From Shinella sp. SUS2 (GTDB lineage Bacteria; Pseudomonadota; Alphaproteobacteria; Rhizobiales; Rhizobiaceae): a DNA stretch of 64,000 nucleotides. Both the position numbers and the translations under genes were made by a program. Where the stretch lies: NCBI RefSeq assembly GCF_001262505.1, contig NZ_KQ410729.1, positions 186,001-250,000 of the forward strand. Reading direction: 5' to 3'. Of the stretch, positions 26,631 through 34,528 are shown one piece after another. Position 1 is the stretch's first letter. Each line of letters opens with the position of its first letter. The notes under the pieces were generated by a model. The model had not been told where the DNA came from. It did no database searches and was given only the letters and a program-made list of their open reading frames with translations.

Positions 26631-26756
26631 ATGTTGAAGACCAGCGCACAGATCATCGAACGGGTTTCTCGCGGCAGCGCAGCTGTCCGTGAGCGTTCGC
26701 GCGGCTTCTCCTCGCTTCTTCTTCTCGGCCTTACGCGCGGTTGCCGGGTTCGCTGA
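26631..26756 (+). CDS. Candidate leucine leader peptide of leuA
   Basis: 41 codons with a run F-S-S-L-L-L-L-G-L at 26-34: four consecutive Leu codons and five within six. The Leu cluster is near the end, where stalling could control a downstream attenuator, and the next real gene is leuA. No ribosome-binding site precedes it, consistent with leaderless translation from the promoter immediately upstream. Function inferred from arrangement. Confidence 0.75.
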   Translation: MLKTSAQIIERVSRGSAAVRERSRGFSSLLLLGLTRGCRVR

Positions 26757-26804
26757 GGAGCGCCCGGCGGCCGAAAAGCCCGTCCGGCAATAGCTCCTCG
26801 TTTC
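26743..26804 (+). promoter_or_regulatory. Candidate leuA attenuator
   Basis: Mutually exclusive pairings overlap the leader stop: GCCGGG (26743-26748) with CCCGGC (26762-26767), or GAGGAGC (26755-26761) with GCTCCTC (26793-26799) followed by GTTTC. The T-run is short, so the terminator is weaker than that of trp. Confidence 0.5.
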
Positions 26805-26904
26805 ACCCCCAATGCATGAATTCCGCTGCATTCGCCGTCGCCAAGCCCGTGTGCTTGCGCTAAGACGTTCTCGCGAATGCCGGGACGACGAAGAGACGAA
26901 GACG

Positions 26905-28614
26905 ATGATTTTGAAGACCCATTCCCCCAAGCAGGGCATGCCCGAGGCCGTAACCAAGTATCAGGCCTACCCGACGATCAACATTGCGGACCGCACCTGG
27001 CCCGGCAAGACCATTACCGAGGCACCGATCTGGTGTTCGGTGGACCTGCGCGACGGGAACCAGTCGCTGGTCAACCCGATGGGCCACGACCGCAAGGCCC
27101 GCATGTTCCAGCTGCTGCTGGATATGGGTTTCAAGGAAATCGAGATCGGTTTCCCCTCCGCTTCGCAGACCGATTTCGACTTCGCCCGCTGGTGTGTCGA
27201 AGAGGGCAACGTGCCGCAGGACGTCTCCCTCCAGGTGCTGGTGCAGTGCCGCCCGGAGCTGATCACCCGCACCTTTGAAGCCCTGGAAGGCGCCCACAAG
27301 CCGATCATCCATTTCTACAATTCGACGAGTGAATTGCAGCGCCGCGTCGTGTTCGCCAAGGACGTTCCCGGCATCAAGCAGATCGCCACCGATGCCGCCA
27401 AGATGATCACCGACATGGCCGCCAAGGCCGGCGGCGGCTACCGTTTCGAATATTCCCCGGAGAGTTTTACCGGCACCGAGCTGGAAGTGGCGCTGGAGAT
27501 CTGCAACGCGGTCGTGGAGATCGTCAAGCCGACGGCGGACAACAAGCTGATCCTCAACCTGCCGTCCACGGTCGAGATGGCGACGCCGAACATCTATGCC
27601 GACCAGATCGAATGGATGTGCCGCAACATCGACAACCGCGAGAACGTCATCATCTCGCTGCACCCGCACAACGACCGCGGCACCGGCATCGCCGCGACCG
27701 AACTGGCGCTGATGGCCGGCGCCGACCGCGTCGAAGGCACGCTGTTCGGCAATGGCGAGCGCACGGGCAATGTCGACGTCGTCACGCTGGCCTTGAACAT
27801 GTACACGCAGGGCGTCGATCCCAAGCTCGACTGCTCCGACATCGAGCGCATCAAGGCCGTCTACGAATATTCCAACGAGATGGCCATTCCCGAGCGCCAT
27901 CCCTATGTCGGCGAACTGGTCTATACGGCCTTCTCTGGCTCGCACCAGGACGCCATCAACAAGGGCATGAAGGCCATCAAGAAGGCCAACAAGCCGATCT
28001 GGGAAGTGCCCTATCTGCCGATCGACCCGCAGGACGTCGGCCGCTCCTACGAGGCGATCATCCGCATCAACTCGCAGTCCGGCAAGGGTGGCATCGCCTA
28101 CATCCTGCAGGAAGACTACGGCATCAACCTGCCGCGCAACCTGCAGGTGGAGTTCCGCGAGGAGATTCAGCGCATTACCGACGAAGAGGGCGTGGAGTTG
28201 CCGTCGAAGCGCATCCACGAGAGCTTCATGCAGCGCTATGTCACGCAGCCGGGCACGCGCCTGCGCTTCGTCGATCACCACACCTATCCCGATGATGCCG
28301 GCCAGAAGGGCACGCGCATCGTTGCCGCCGAGATCACCGATGGCGGCGAGACGAAGCGCATCGAAGGCAAGGGCACCGGCCCGATCGACGGGTTCATCAA
28401 TGCCCTCTCGATCTATCTGGGCATCCCGATGTCGGTGGCCGACTATTCCGAGCACTCGCTCCAGCACGGCTCGAACGCGGCGGCCATCGCCTATGTCGAG
28501 GTCGAGCATCCCGGCGGCAAGCTGTTCGGCGTCGGCATCAACACGAACATCGTGACGGCCTCGCTCGAAGCCATCGTCTCGGCCGCCAACCGCGTGCTCG
28601 CCGTTCGCGGCTAA
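26905..28614 (+). CDS. leuA: 2-isopropylmalate synthase (long form)
   Basis: 569 codons from 26905. The upstream in-frame ATG (26812) is disfavoured because the family begins near M-P-x-x-x-x-K-Y-Q-x-Y/F-P-T-I. Metal and substrate motifs: S-V-D-L-R-D-G-N-Q-S-L, E-I-G-F-P-S-A-S-Q-T-D-F, S-L-H-P-H-N-D-R-G-T-G, and G-N-G-E-R-T-G-N. The C-terminal region (about 430-569) is the LeuA allosteric domain through which leucine inhibits. It condenses acetyl-CoA with 2-ketoisovalerate, the first step of leucine synthesis. Control by leader attenuation is inferred from the sequence upstream. Confidence 0.96.
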   Translation: MILKTHSPKQGMPEAVTKYQAYPTINIADRTWPGKTITEAPIWCSVDLRDGNQSLVNPMGHDRKARMFQLLLDMGFKEIEIGFPSASQTDFDFARWCVEEGNVPQDVSLQVLVQCRPELITRTFEALEGAHKPIIHFYNSTSELQRRVVFAKDVPGIKQIATDAAKMITDMAAKAGGGYRFEYSPESFTGTELEVALEICNAVVEIVKPTADNKLILNLPSTVEMATPNIYADQIEWMCRNIDNRENVIISLHPHNDRGTGIAATELALMAGADRVEGTLFGNGERTGNVDVVTLALNMYTQGVDPKLDCSDIERIKAVYEYSNEMAIPERHPYVGELVYTAFSGSHQDAINKGMKAIKKANKPIWEVPYLPIDPQDVGRSYEAIIRINSQSGKGGIAYILQEDYGINLPRNLQVEFREEIQRITDEEGVELPSKRIHESFMQRYVTQPGTRLRFVDHHTYPDDAGQKGTRIVAAEITDGGETKRIEGKGTGPIDGFINALSIYLGIPMSVADYSEHSLQHGSNAAAIAYVEVEHPGGKLFGVGINTNIVTASLEAIVSAANRVLAVRG

Positions 28615-28635
28615 GCGTTGGCAATTCTGGAACGG

Positions 28636-28668
28636 AAAAAGCCCGACAGCGACGCTGTCGGGCTTTTT
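28636..28668. terminator. Bidirectional intrinsic terminator, leuA / anti-sigma gene
   Basis: A 15-bp perfect stem (AAAAAGCCCGACAGC / GCTGTCGGGCTTTTT) with a 3-base loop. A-run on one side and T-run on the other let it work for leuA (+) and the convergent anti-sigma operon (-). Confidence 0.93.
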
Positions 28669-28708
28669 CGATGCCGGAAAACCGTGGGTGCACCCGCTGC
28701 GGGAATGC

Positions 28709-29566
28709 TCAGATCGTCGAGGAAACCGCTTCGGCGATGCGCTCCAGCGCCGGATCGGCCGAGGGGCCGACCACGACATAGGACGCGCTGCCTTTCTGCC
28801 AGGAGACGAGGCCGATATCGTTGCGCATGCTTTCGGTGAGGGCTGTGACGGTTTCGACCGGGTCGCTCTGGACGAAACAGATGGCGAAGACCTCGTTCTG
28901 GGCATTGCGATAGAGCAGCTGTGCGGCCGGCTTGCCGCCGGCGACCAGCAGGCGCGCGCCTTCGAAGGTCAGGTTCTGGTCGGAAAGGTCAGGCAGCTTG
29001 AAGGGCACGCCCGTGCTGGCGGACAGCCATTCGACGATATGTTCCTTGTCGCTCGCCGGCACCTCCACGAGATGGCGTGTCTGGCGGGCGTAGATGCGGT
29101 GATAGTCGGCGATATCGTCCAGCCAGGTGCGGGCGGGGGCGAACTGGGTAGAGGCAAGCTCAGACGTACCGTCCTGCCGTTCGCCGACGAGATAACCGGC
29201 AGCGCCGCCGGCGAGGAACAGCACGAGCGAGGCGGCAAGCGCCTTTGGCCAGACGGCGGACGGGCGGCGCGGCGCGGCCACGGCGACGGGGATGGCGGCA
29301 AAGCCCGCCTTCGGCGGCTCTTCGTCCTTTTTGCCCGCCTCCTTGATGTTGCGCACCAGATCGAGCGGAATGGGCTCCTGCAGCAGCTTGTCGAAGGCGC
29401 GCGCGCCGAAATCGCTGCCGAGCTTCAACTTCTCGAAGACAATGCGCGCGTCGTCGTCCTCGGCGAGGATCGCGTTGATCTCGTCCATTTCCGCTTCCGG
29501 CAGCTGGCCATCGAGATAGGCCGACAAGCGTACTTCGAGCGGAAGACCCTGTGTGCTCTCCACCAT
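28709..29566 (-). CDS. Anti-sigma factor, membrane-anchored
   Basis: 285 codons. The N-terminal 80 residues (L-S-A-Y-L-D-G-Q-L-P-E-A-E-M-D-E-I) match the cytosolic sigma-binding part of anti-ECF factors, but without the zinc H-x3-C-x2-C motif. A single membrane helix lies at about 107-128 (A-L-A-A-S-L-V-L-F-L-A-G-G-A-A-G-Y-L), then a periplasmic domain with W-L-x-x-x-T-G-V-P and D-L-S-x-x-x-L-x-F-E-G-A-R. The start overlaps the sigma stop (TGATG), giving stoichiometric translation. It presumably holds the sigma factor until an envelope signal. Confidence 0.85.
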   Translation of the reverse strand: MVESTQGLPLEVRLSAYLDGQLPEAEMDEINAILAEDDDARIVFEKLKLGSDFGARAFDKLLQEPIPLDLVRNIKEAGKKDEEPPKAGFAAIPVAVAAPRRPSAVWPKALAASLVLFLAGGAAGYLVGERQDGTSELASTQFAPARTWLDDIADYHRIYARQTRHLVEVPASDKEHIVEWLSASTGVPFKLPDLSDQNLTFEGARLLVAGGKPAAQLLYRNAQNEVFAICFVQSDPVETVTALTESMRNDIGLVSWQKGSASYVVVGPSADPALERIAEAVSSTI

Positions 29567-30084
29567 CAGGCCCTCCTTTCCATCTGTTCCGAGATCATGG
29601 CCGCAAGCCGGATGCGGGCCGCCGAAAGCCGGCTCATCACGGTGCCGATCGGTATGCCCAGAATATCCGCCGCCTCCCGATAGCTGTGACCTTCGACATT
29701 GACGAGGAGAAAGACACTCGAGAGACCTTCCGGCATGGTCATGATCAACTTGTGCAACTGCTTGGCATAGACCGCCTTGTCGGCTGACGCTTCGATATGC
29801 AGGCTATCCTGCTCGGCGACATCTACCGTGCCGGACCCTGTGCGGACCTTTCGCTTGCGGATCTCGTCCACCCAGAGATTGCGCGTCATGGCATAAACCC
29901 AGCTTTCCAGCCGGCCTTCCCCGTTCCATAGATGGCTCCGCGTGATGGCCCGCTCGCATGCCTCCTGCACGAGGTCGTCGGCATCGCTGCCGTTGCGCGT
30001 CAGCGTCATCGCAAAACGGCGCAACTTCGGCAGCAAATTGACCAATTCTCGCCGGAACTCATTCGATTCTGCCGTCGGACGCAT
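29566..30084 (-). CDS. ECF-family RNA polymerase sigma factor
   Basis: 172 codons. Region 2 is visible as D-A-D-D-L-V-Q-E-A-C-E-R-A and W-V-Y-A-M-T-R-N-L-W-V-D-E-I-R-K-R; region 4 as L-P-E-G-L... S-Y-R-E-A-A-D-I-L-G-I-P-I-G-T-V-M-S-R-L-S-A-A-R. It directs RNA polymerase to stress-type promoters. It is paired with an anti-sigma gene overlapping its stop. It may autoregulate, but I could not define a -35/-10 pair in the upstream 190 bases, where a GCTGCCCGCCCGGCAGC hairpin lies at 30127-30143. Confidence 0.93.
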   Translation of the reverse strand: MRPTAESNEFRRELVNLLPKLRRFAMTLTRNGSDADDLVQEACERAITRSHLWNGEGRLESWVYAMTRNLWVDEIRKRKVRTGSGTVDVAEQDSLHIEASADKAVYAKQLHKLIMTMPEGLSSVFLLVNVEGHSYREAADILGIPIGTVMSRLSAARIRLAAMISEQMERRA

Positions 30085-30280
30085 TGCTTTTCCAAGGAAA
30101 CGTTCGGGATCAAAACTCTATTCGCTGCCGGGCGGGCAGCGACCGTCTGATATGAAACATTCTTCCTAGGGTCTGCAAGCATGAACGGCAACCCGGAGCG
30201 CAGTTTCCCGCGTTCCCTCAACGATTGATCCCTTGTCGGCCGGCGCCGTGCCGTTTCCGGACGGCGCCGCCGGCATTCTG

Positions 30281-30913
30281 TCAGTAAGTGGTGCGCTCGC
30301 CGCCGAGCGACTGGAGCAGCGCGCGATAGGCCCAGGTGTTCTCGCCGCCGCGATCGCGGATTTCGACGAGCTGGACACGGGCGCCTTCGATATCGCCCTG
30401 CTCGATCAGCGCCTGGCCCATATAGGAGCGGGCGAGGATATAGTTCTCGTCCTTCTGCAGCGCCCGCTTGTAATAGGCCATGCCTCGCGCCATGTCGCCG
30501 AGCTTGCGGGTGTTGTAGCCCATGTAGTTGAGGATGCGCGGATCCTCCTGGTCGTAGGCGGCGCGCAGCGCCCGAAGCGCATTCTCATGCTGGCCGGCAT
30601 AGGCGAATTCGCGTGCGGCCTCATAGAGCTTATCGTCGATCTTGCGTTCGGTCTTCTTCTGCTCCTCCGTCTTCGCCTTGTCCTCGGGCGTCGTGCCCTC
30701 GGCGGGCGTGCCTTCGGCCGGCTTCAGGTCCTCGGGCGCGACGCATTCCTTCTTTTCCTCGTTCCAGATCTTGCCGTCCGTGCAGGTCGTCGTCGTTTCG
30801 GTCGCGACCGGCGGGGTGGTGGTATCGGAATCGGCTGCGCGCGCGGCCGACAGCGCCGTCAGCGAAACGGCGGCGCAGAATGAAAGCAGCATGGTGTGGC
30901 GGAGCATGGTCAT
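30281..30913 (-). CDS. Periplasmic TPR-like protein
   Basis: 210 codons. Signal peptide 1-26 (cleavage after A-A-R-A), a Thr/Glu/Pro-rich segment with two cysteines (T-C-T-D-G-K-I-W-N-E-E-K-K-E-C), then tetratricopeptide-like helices from about 95 to 195 (Y-E-A-A-R-E-F-A-Y-A-G-Q-H-E-N-A-L-R-A-L-R, L-N-Y-M-G-Y-N-T-R-K-L-G, A-R-S-Y-M-G-Q-A-L-I-E-Q-G-D). Likely a periplasmic scaffold. It lies upstream of the ECF operon on the same strand, separated by about 200 bases; a functional link is unproven. Confidence 0.82.
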   Translation of the reverse strand: MTMLRHTMLLSFCAAVSLTALSAARAADSDTTTPPVATETTTTCTDGKIWNEEKKECVAPEDLKPAEGTPAEGTTPEDKAKTEEQKKTERKIDDKLYEAAREFAYAGQHENALRALRAAYDQEDPRILNYMGYNTRKLGDMARGMAYYKRALQKDENYILARSYMGQALIEQGDIEGARVQLVEIRDRGGENTWAYRALLQSLGGERTTY

Positions 30914-31044
30914 GGGTTCCCTCTCGTTCTTGTCGTCTGCCCGGCGCTGGCCGTTCGAGCGGCCGGCTCTTTCGGTGCTCTTGCGGGCCGACCGTTCTGA
31001 GAGGATATGACGGGGGAATAGAGGGTTTTATTCGGCCGGGGATG

Positions 31045-31947
31045 CTAGAAACGCGTGGTTTCCGCCAGTGCCAGCGCAAGGCCGTCCGTCGTCAGCGCGT
31101 AGCGCTCGCGCATGACGTTCCAGTTCCCGGGGGCGCCGGAAATGGAGAACAGGTTGTAGCCCGCCGGCGGCTTGTGGCCGCCCGGCCCCTGCGAGGCCGA
31201 GGCAATGCCGACGACTGGAATCTGCTTCGTCTGCCCGGGCAGCCAATGCACCGTATTGAGGTGGGTGTGGCCGTGCAGCACGAGGTCGGCGCCACCCGTC
31301 GAGACCGTGGCGGCGAAGCGGCGGATGCCGATCATGCGCTTGTGGAGCGAGGTTGCGCCGCGGATCGGCGGGTGGTGGATCAGCACGACACGGAAGAGGC
31401 CGTGCTTCTCTGCCGCTCGCAGGAGATTGACGGTTTCGCGCGCCTGCCGCCTGCCGAAATAGCCCGAGGCGGCGAAGGGCGGCGTTGCGACCGCCGTCGA
31501 GCAGCCGATGATCGCCACCTGGCCGCGAACCCGCATGTAGGGAAAGACGTGAAAGTCCTCGTCCCATTCGGCCGGTGCGTTGTCGCCACGCATGTAGGGA
31601 TACCAGGCCCTGGTCGATTTTTCGTAGGCGCCCCGCACATAGGCGTCGTGGTTGCCCGGCACGACCGAGACGTTCTCCGGCGTGCCGGCCTCCGCCAGCC
31701 AGCTTTTGACGGCGGCGATCTCGAGCGAGGAGGCAAGGTTCACGAGGTCGCCGGTGATCGCGAGATGATCCGGGTCGCGCCGCTCGAGATCGTCCAGAAC
31801 GATGTCCAGCGTGTTGGCGAAGAGGTGCCGGCGCCGGTTGCGGTGCCAGTTGACGAAGCCGGTGATGCGCTTGGAAAAAAGCTCCAGGAAGGTGAGGGCA
31901 GGGAGCGGCCCGAGATGGACGTCCGATATATGGGCAAGTCTGAACAT
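31045..31947 (-). CDS. Calcineurin-like metallophosphoesterase
   Basis: 300 codons from 31947 (AAGGAAGG just upstream). All five metal-binding blocks are present in order: H-I-S-D-V-H near residue 5, G-D-L-V-N at about 68, G-N-H-D-A at about 99, H-H-P-P at about 200, and H-G-H-T-H at about 235. It is a cytosolic phosphoesterase; cAMP/3',5'-cyclic nucleotide or UDP-diacylglucosamine hydrolases share the fold, so the substrate is open. It diverges from the NUDIX gene. Confidence 0.88.
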   Translation of the reverse strand: MFRLAHISDVHLGPLPALTFLELFSKRITGFVNWHRNRRRHLFANTLDIVLDDLERRDPDHLAITGDLVNLASSLEIAAVKSWLAEAGTPENVSVVPGNHDAYVRGAYEKSTRAWYPYMRGDNAPAEWDEDFHVFPYMRVRGQVAIIGCSTAVATPPFAASGYFGRRQARETVNLLRAAEKHGLFRVVLIHHPPIRGATSLHKRMIGIRRFAATVSTGGADLVLHGHTHLNTVHWLPGQTKQIPVVGIASASQGPGGHKPPAGYNLFSISGAPGNWNVMRERYALTTDGLALALAETTRF

Positions 31948-32057
31948 ATCCTTCCTTAGTGCATAAGATGCGCAAGGGGAACGCAAGGCGTGGATATTCC
32001 TCGGTCTTTGGCGCGGTGAGACTTGATTTGGCCAAAAGCTTCCGGCGAAGTGCCGCC

Positions 32058-32558
32058 ATGGACCAGGACAAGCCCGCCGCCGCACCACCGACCCGCAGCC
32101 GCCTCAGGCGGCTTGCGACGCGTGTGCTGCACGGCTACTTCGCGCTTTCCCGCGGCATGACGATGGGCGTGCGCGCCGCCTGCTTCGACGAGGCCGGCCG
32201 GCTCTTCCTGGTGCGTCACAGCTATGTGCCCGGCTGGCACCTGCCGGGCGGCGGCATCGAGCGCGGCGAGACGGCGCTGGAGGCGCTGGCCAAGGAGATG
32301 CGCGAGGAGGGCAATCTCGTTGCGGGTGCGGCGCCCCGGCTCGTGCACGTCTATTTCAACCGGCAGACCAGCAAGCGCGACCACGTTCTCCTCTACTGCT
32401 GCGAAGGCGTCACCCAGTCCACACCGCGCCTGAAGGACCGGGAGATCGTCGAGGCCGGCTTCTTCGGGCTCGACGCCCTGCCGGCCGCAACGACCGCCGC
32501 CACCCGGCGGCGACTGGAGGAGCTTGCCGGCCGGGCGCCGTTTGCTGATGTGTGGTAG
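32058..32558 (+). CDS. NUDIX hydrolase
   Basis: 166 codons from 32058; in-frame codons exist upstream to 31959, but those overlap the phosphoesterase promoter area. NUDIX box G-G-G-I-E-R-G-E-T-A-L-E-A-L-A-K-E-M-R-E-E-G at about 73-94; the usual R-E-x-x-E-E begins K-E here, a minor change. It hydrolyses a nucleoside-diphosphate-linked compound of unknown identity. Ends two bases before the convergent GST gene. Confidence 0.8.
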   Translation: MDQDKPAAAPPTRSRLRRLATRVLHGYFALSRGMTMGVRAACFDEAGRLFLVRHSYVPGWHLPGGGIERGETALEALAKEMREEGNLVAGAAPRLVHVYFNRQTSKRDHVLLYCCEGVTQSTPRLKDREIVEAGFFGLDALPAATTAATRRRLEELAGRAPFADVW

Positions 32559-32560
32559 GT

Positions 32561-33547
32561 TCAGGCCGCCTTCAGCCGCTCGCGGCCATGGGGCAGGGTC
32601 AGGTCGAGTTCGGGGCCGACGGGCACGATCCCCGTCGGGTTGATCGTCGTGTGGCTGCGGTAGTAGTGCTCCTTGATGTGGCGCATGTTCACCGTTCCGG
32701 CGATACCCGGCACCTGGTAGAGTTCGCGCAGATAGCCGGAAAGATTGGGGTAATCGGCGATGCGGCGGATGTTGCACTTGAAGTGGCCGACATAGACCGG
32801 ATCGAAGCGCACCAGCGTGGTGAAGAGCCGCCAATCGGCCTCCGTCAACCGGTCGCCGGTGAGGTAGCGTTTCGTGGAAAGCCGGTCATCGAGACGGTCC
32901 AGCATCTCGAAGAGCTTTTGCACGGCGCCTTCGTAGGCGTCCTGTGCCGTCGCGAAACCGGCCTTGTAGACGCCGTTGTTGACGGTGTCGTAGATCGCCT
33001 CGTTGAGCACGTCGATCTCCGCACGCAGCGGCTCGGGATAGTAGTCCTCGCGCGAACCGGTGATACCGTCGAAAGCCGCGTTGAACATGCGGATGATCTC
33101 AGCCGATTCGTTCGAGACCAGGCGGTTCTGTTTCTTGTCCCAGAGAACCGGCACGGTGACGCGGCCGGAATAGTGCGGATCGGCCTTCTGGTAGATTTCG
33201 TAGAGTGCGGTGGCACCGAACAGCGGATCGAGCGTGCCGCCGTTCTCGCCCTTGAACTCCCAGCCTCGGGTCAGCATCAGCGGATCGACGACGGAGACCG
33301 TGATGAGTTCTTCCAGCTTCTTCAGCTTGCGGAAGATCAGCGTGCGGTGCGCCCAGGGACAGGCATAGGAGACATAGAGATGGTAGCGTCCGGCCTCCGC
33401 GGCAAAGCCGCCTTCGCCGGTCGGTCCCGGCGCGCCGTCCGGCGTGATCCAGTTGCGGAACTGCGAGGCGGCGCGCTTGAAATGGCCCTTTGTCGATTCC
33501 GTATCATACCAGACGTCGTGCCAGACGCCGTCCACGAGCATGCCCAT
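32561..33547 (-). CDS. Glutathione S-transferase, glutathionyl-hydroquinone reductase type
   Basis: 328 codons from 33547 (AAGGAGA upstream). The active-site C-P-W-A-H is at 63-67, preceded by W-I-T-x-D-G and R-Y-H-L-Y-V-S; the C-terminal half has the N-N-G-V-Y-K-A-G-F-A and H-F-K-C-N signatures of the Xi class (YqjG/PcpF). The family reduces glutathionyl-hydroquinones using glutathione. Length is typical. Single gene. Confidence 0.93.
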   Translation of the reverse strand: MGMLVDGVWHDVWYDTESTKGHFKRAASQFRNWITPDGAPGPTGEGGFAAEAGRYHLYVSYACPWAHRTLIFRKLKKLEELITVSVVDPLMLTRGWEFKGENGGTLDPLFGATALYEIYQKADPHYSGRVTVPVLWDKKQNRLVSNESAEIIRMFNAAFDGITGSREDYYPEPLRAEIDVLNEAIYDTVNNGVYKAGFATAQDAYEGAVQKLFEMLDRLDDRLSTKRYLTGDRLTEADWRLFTTLVRFDPVYVGHFKCNIRRIADYPNLSGYLRELYQVPGIAGTVNMRHIKEHYYRSHTTINPTGIVPVGPELDLTLPHGRERLKAA

Positions 33548-33650
33548 GATATTCTCCTTCTGCCGCCTTTCGTGGCCAAAACGTGCAGCCATAGTGCGCA
33601 TATGGACGAAGCGTGGATAGGGGCATTTTGATGAACAGTGCGTTTTGCTC

Positions 33651-33678
33651 TTTGACAGACGCGAAATTTCTGCTATCG
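33651..33678 (+). promoter_or_regulatory. Promoter candidate of the uORF-GNAT unit
   Basis: TTTGAC-N16-CTATCG (or TTGACA-N16-TATCGG) close to the rhizobial consensus, followed by a CCGGC/GCCGG hairpin and AAGGAAG ahead of the first short frame. Confidence 0.45.
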
Positions 33679-33726
33679 GCGCAAGTCAGTACCGGCGCTC
33701 AAGCCGGCAAGGAAGACGAACCCCGC

Positions 33727-33759
33727 ATGTTCTACACCGGAACCCCACGACGACGCTGA
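33727..33759 (+). CDS. Candidate upstream peptide 1 (10 residues)
   Basis: Frame MFYTGTPRRR with AAGGAAG about 12 bases upstream. It ends in Pro followed by three Arg codons, two of them the rare CGA. The stop overlaps the next ATG by one base (TGATG). Translation is not shown; called on layout only. Confidence 0.45.
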   Translation: MFYTGTPRRR

Positions 33760-33830
33760 TGCTCCTGCTGCGCCCCCTGGCGGCGGCGGCGCGATCACCC
33801 GCATCCCTCGTTTCGTATCCGGTTCCCTGA
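33759..33830 (+). CDS. Candidate upstream peptide 2 (23 residues)
   Basis: Starts on the stop of the 10-residue frame and ends three bases before the GNAT ATG. Begins M-L-L-L-R-P-L-A-A-A-A-R and ends Y-P-V-P. Hydrophobic and Leu/Ala-rich. The chain of touching frames suggests translational coupling into the GNAT gene; function unknown. Confidence 0.45.
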   Translation: MLLLRPLAAAARSPASLVSYPVP

Positions 33831-33833
33831 TCC

Positions 33834-34364
33834 ATGAACATGCTCAAGCACGACCTCGTCTACCTCACGGAAGATGTCTCCCACGACGCGGCCATCGAAC
33901 ACATCAACGAAGAGGCCTTCGGCCCCGGCCGGCATGTGCGTGCGGCTGCGCGCATCCGCGAGCAGGGGCCGCACGACCTGTCGCTCTCCTTCGTCTGTAC
34001 CGATGACGGCGAGACGATTGCCTCCGTGCGCATGACGCCGGTGCTGGCGGGCGGCGTGAAGGCACACCTGCTCGGCCCGCTCGCCGTGCGGCCGTCGCAC
34101 AAGAACAAGGGCATCGGCCGGGAACTGCTGCGGATCGCCTGCGCGGCGGCCAAGCGCAAGGGTTCGGAAGCGGTGGTCCTCGTCGGCGATCCGCCCTACT
34201 ACGGCCCGCTCGGTTTCGAAAAGGTCGCGTGGAATGCGCTCGCCTTCCCCGGTCCGGTCGATCCGGCCCGGGTGCTCGTCATGCCCTTTGCCGAGGATAC
34301 GCATGCGCGGCTGAAGGGGGTCATCTGCTGGCGGTGTAATGAGGGGGCCAACCCCGGGGTTTAA
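33834..34364 (+). CDS. GNAT N-acetyltransferase (YhbS-like)
   Basis: 176 codons. The N-terminal N-E-E-A-F-G-P-G-R, the central G-P-L-A-V-R-P-S-H-K-N-K-G-I-G-R-E-L-L (acetyl-CoA loop, about 81-99) and the V-L-V-G-D-P-P-Y-Y-G-P-L-G-F C-terminal motif match the YhbS-type group. Substrate unknown. It starts three bases after an upstream short frame and shares its leader. Followed by a palindromic repeat. Confidence 0.88.
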   Translation: MNMLKHDLVYLTEDVSHDAAIEHINEEAFGPGRHVRAAARIREQGPHDLSLSFVCTDDGETIASVRMTPVLAGGVKAHLLGPLAVRPSHKNKGIGRELLRIACAAAKRKGSEAVVLVGDPPYYGPLGFEKVAWNALAFPGPVDPARVLVMPFAEDTHARLKGVICWRCNEGANPGV

Positions 34365-34368
34365 GGCG

Positions 34369-34523
34369 CCCCTCATCCGCCTGCTGGCACCTTCTCCCCG
34401 CGAGCGGGGAGAAGGTGGAATTGGCAATGCCTTCCATCCATCGGACCGTCCTGCCGGGAAAACGGTGCGGCATCTTCCTTCTCCCCGCATGCGGGGAGAA
34501 GGGGTCGGCAGCCGGCTGAGGGG
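34369..34523. repeat. Composite palindromic repeat, copy 4
   Basis: CCCCTCATCCGCCTGCTGG with CCTTCTCCCCGC-gagc-GGGGAGAAGG, a 70-base spacer, then CCTTCTCCCCGC-atgc-GGGGAGAAGG and CGGCAGCCGGCTGAGGGG. It sits between convergent genes and may terminate both. Confidence 0.87.
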
Positions 34524-34528
34524 TAATC

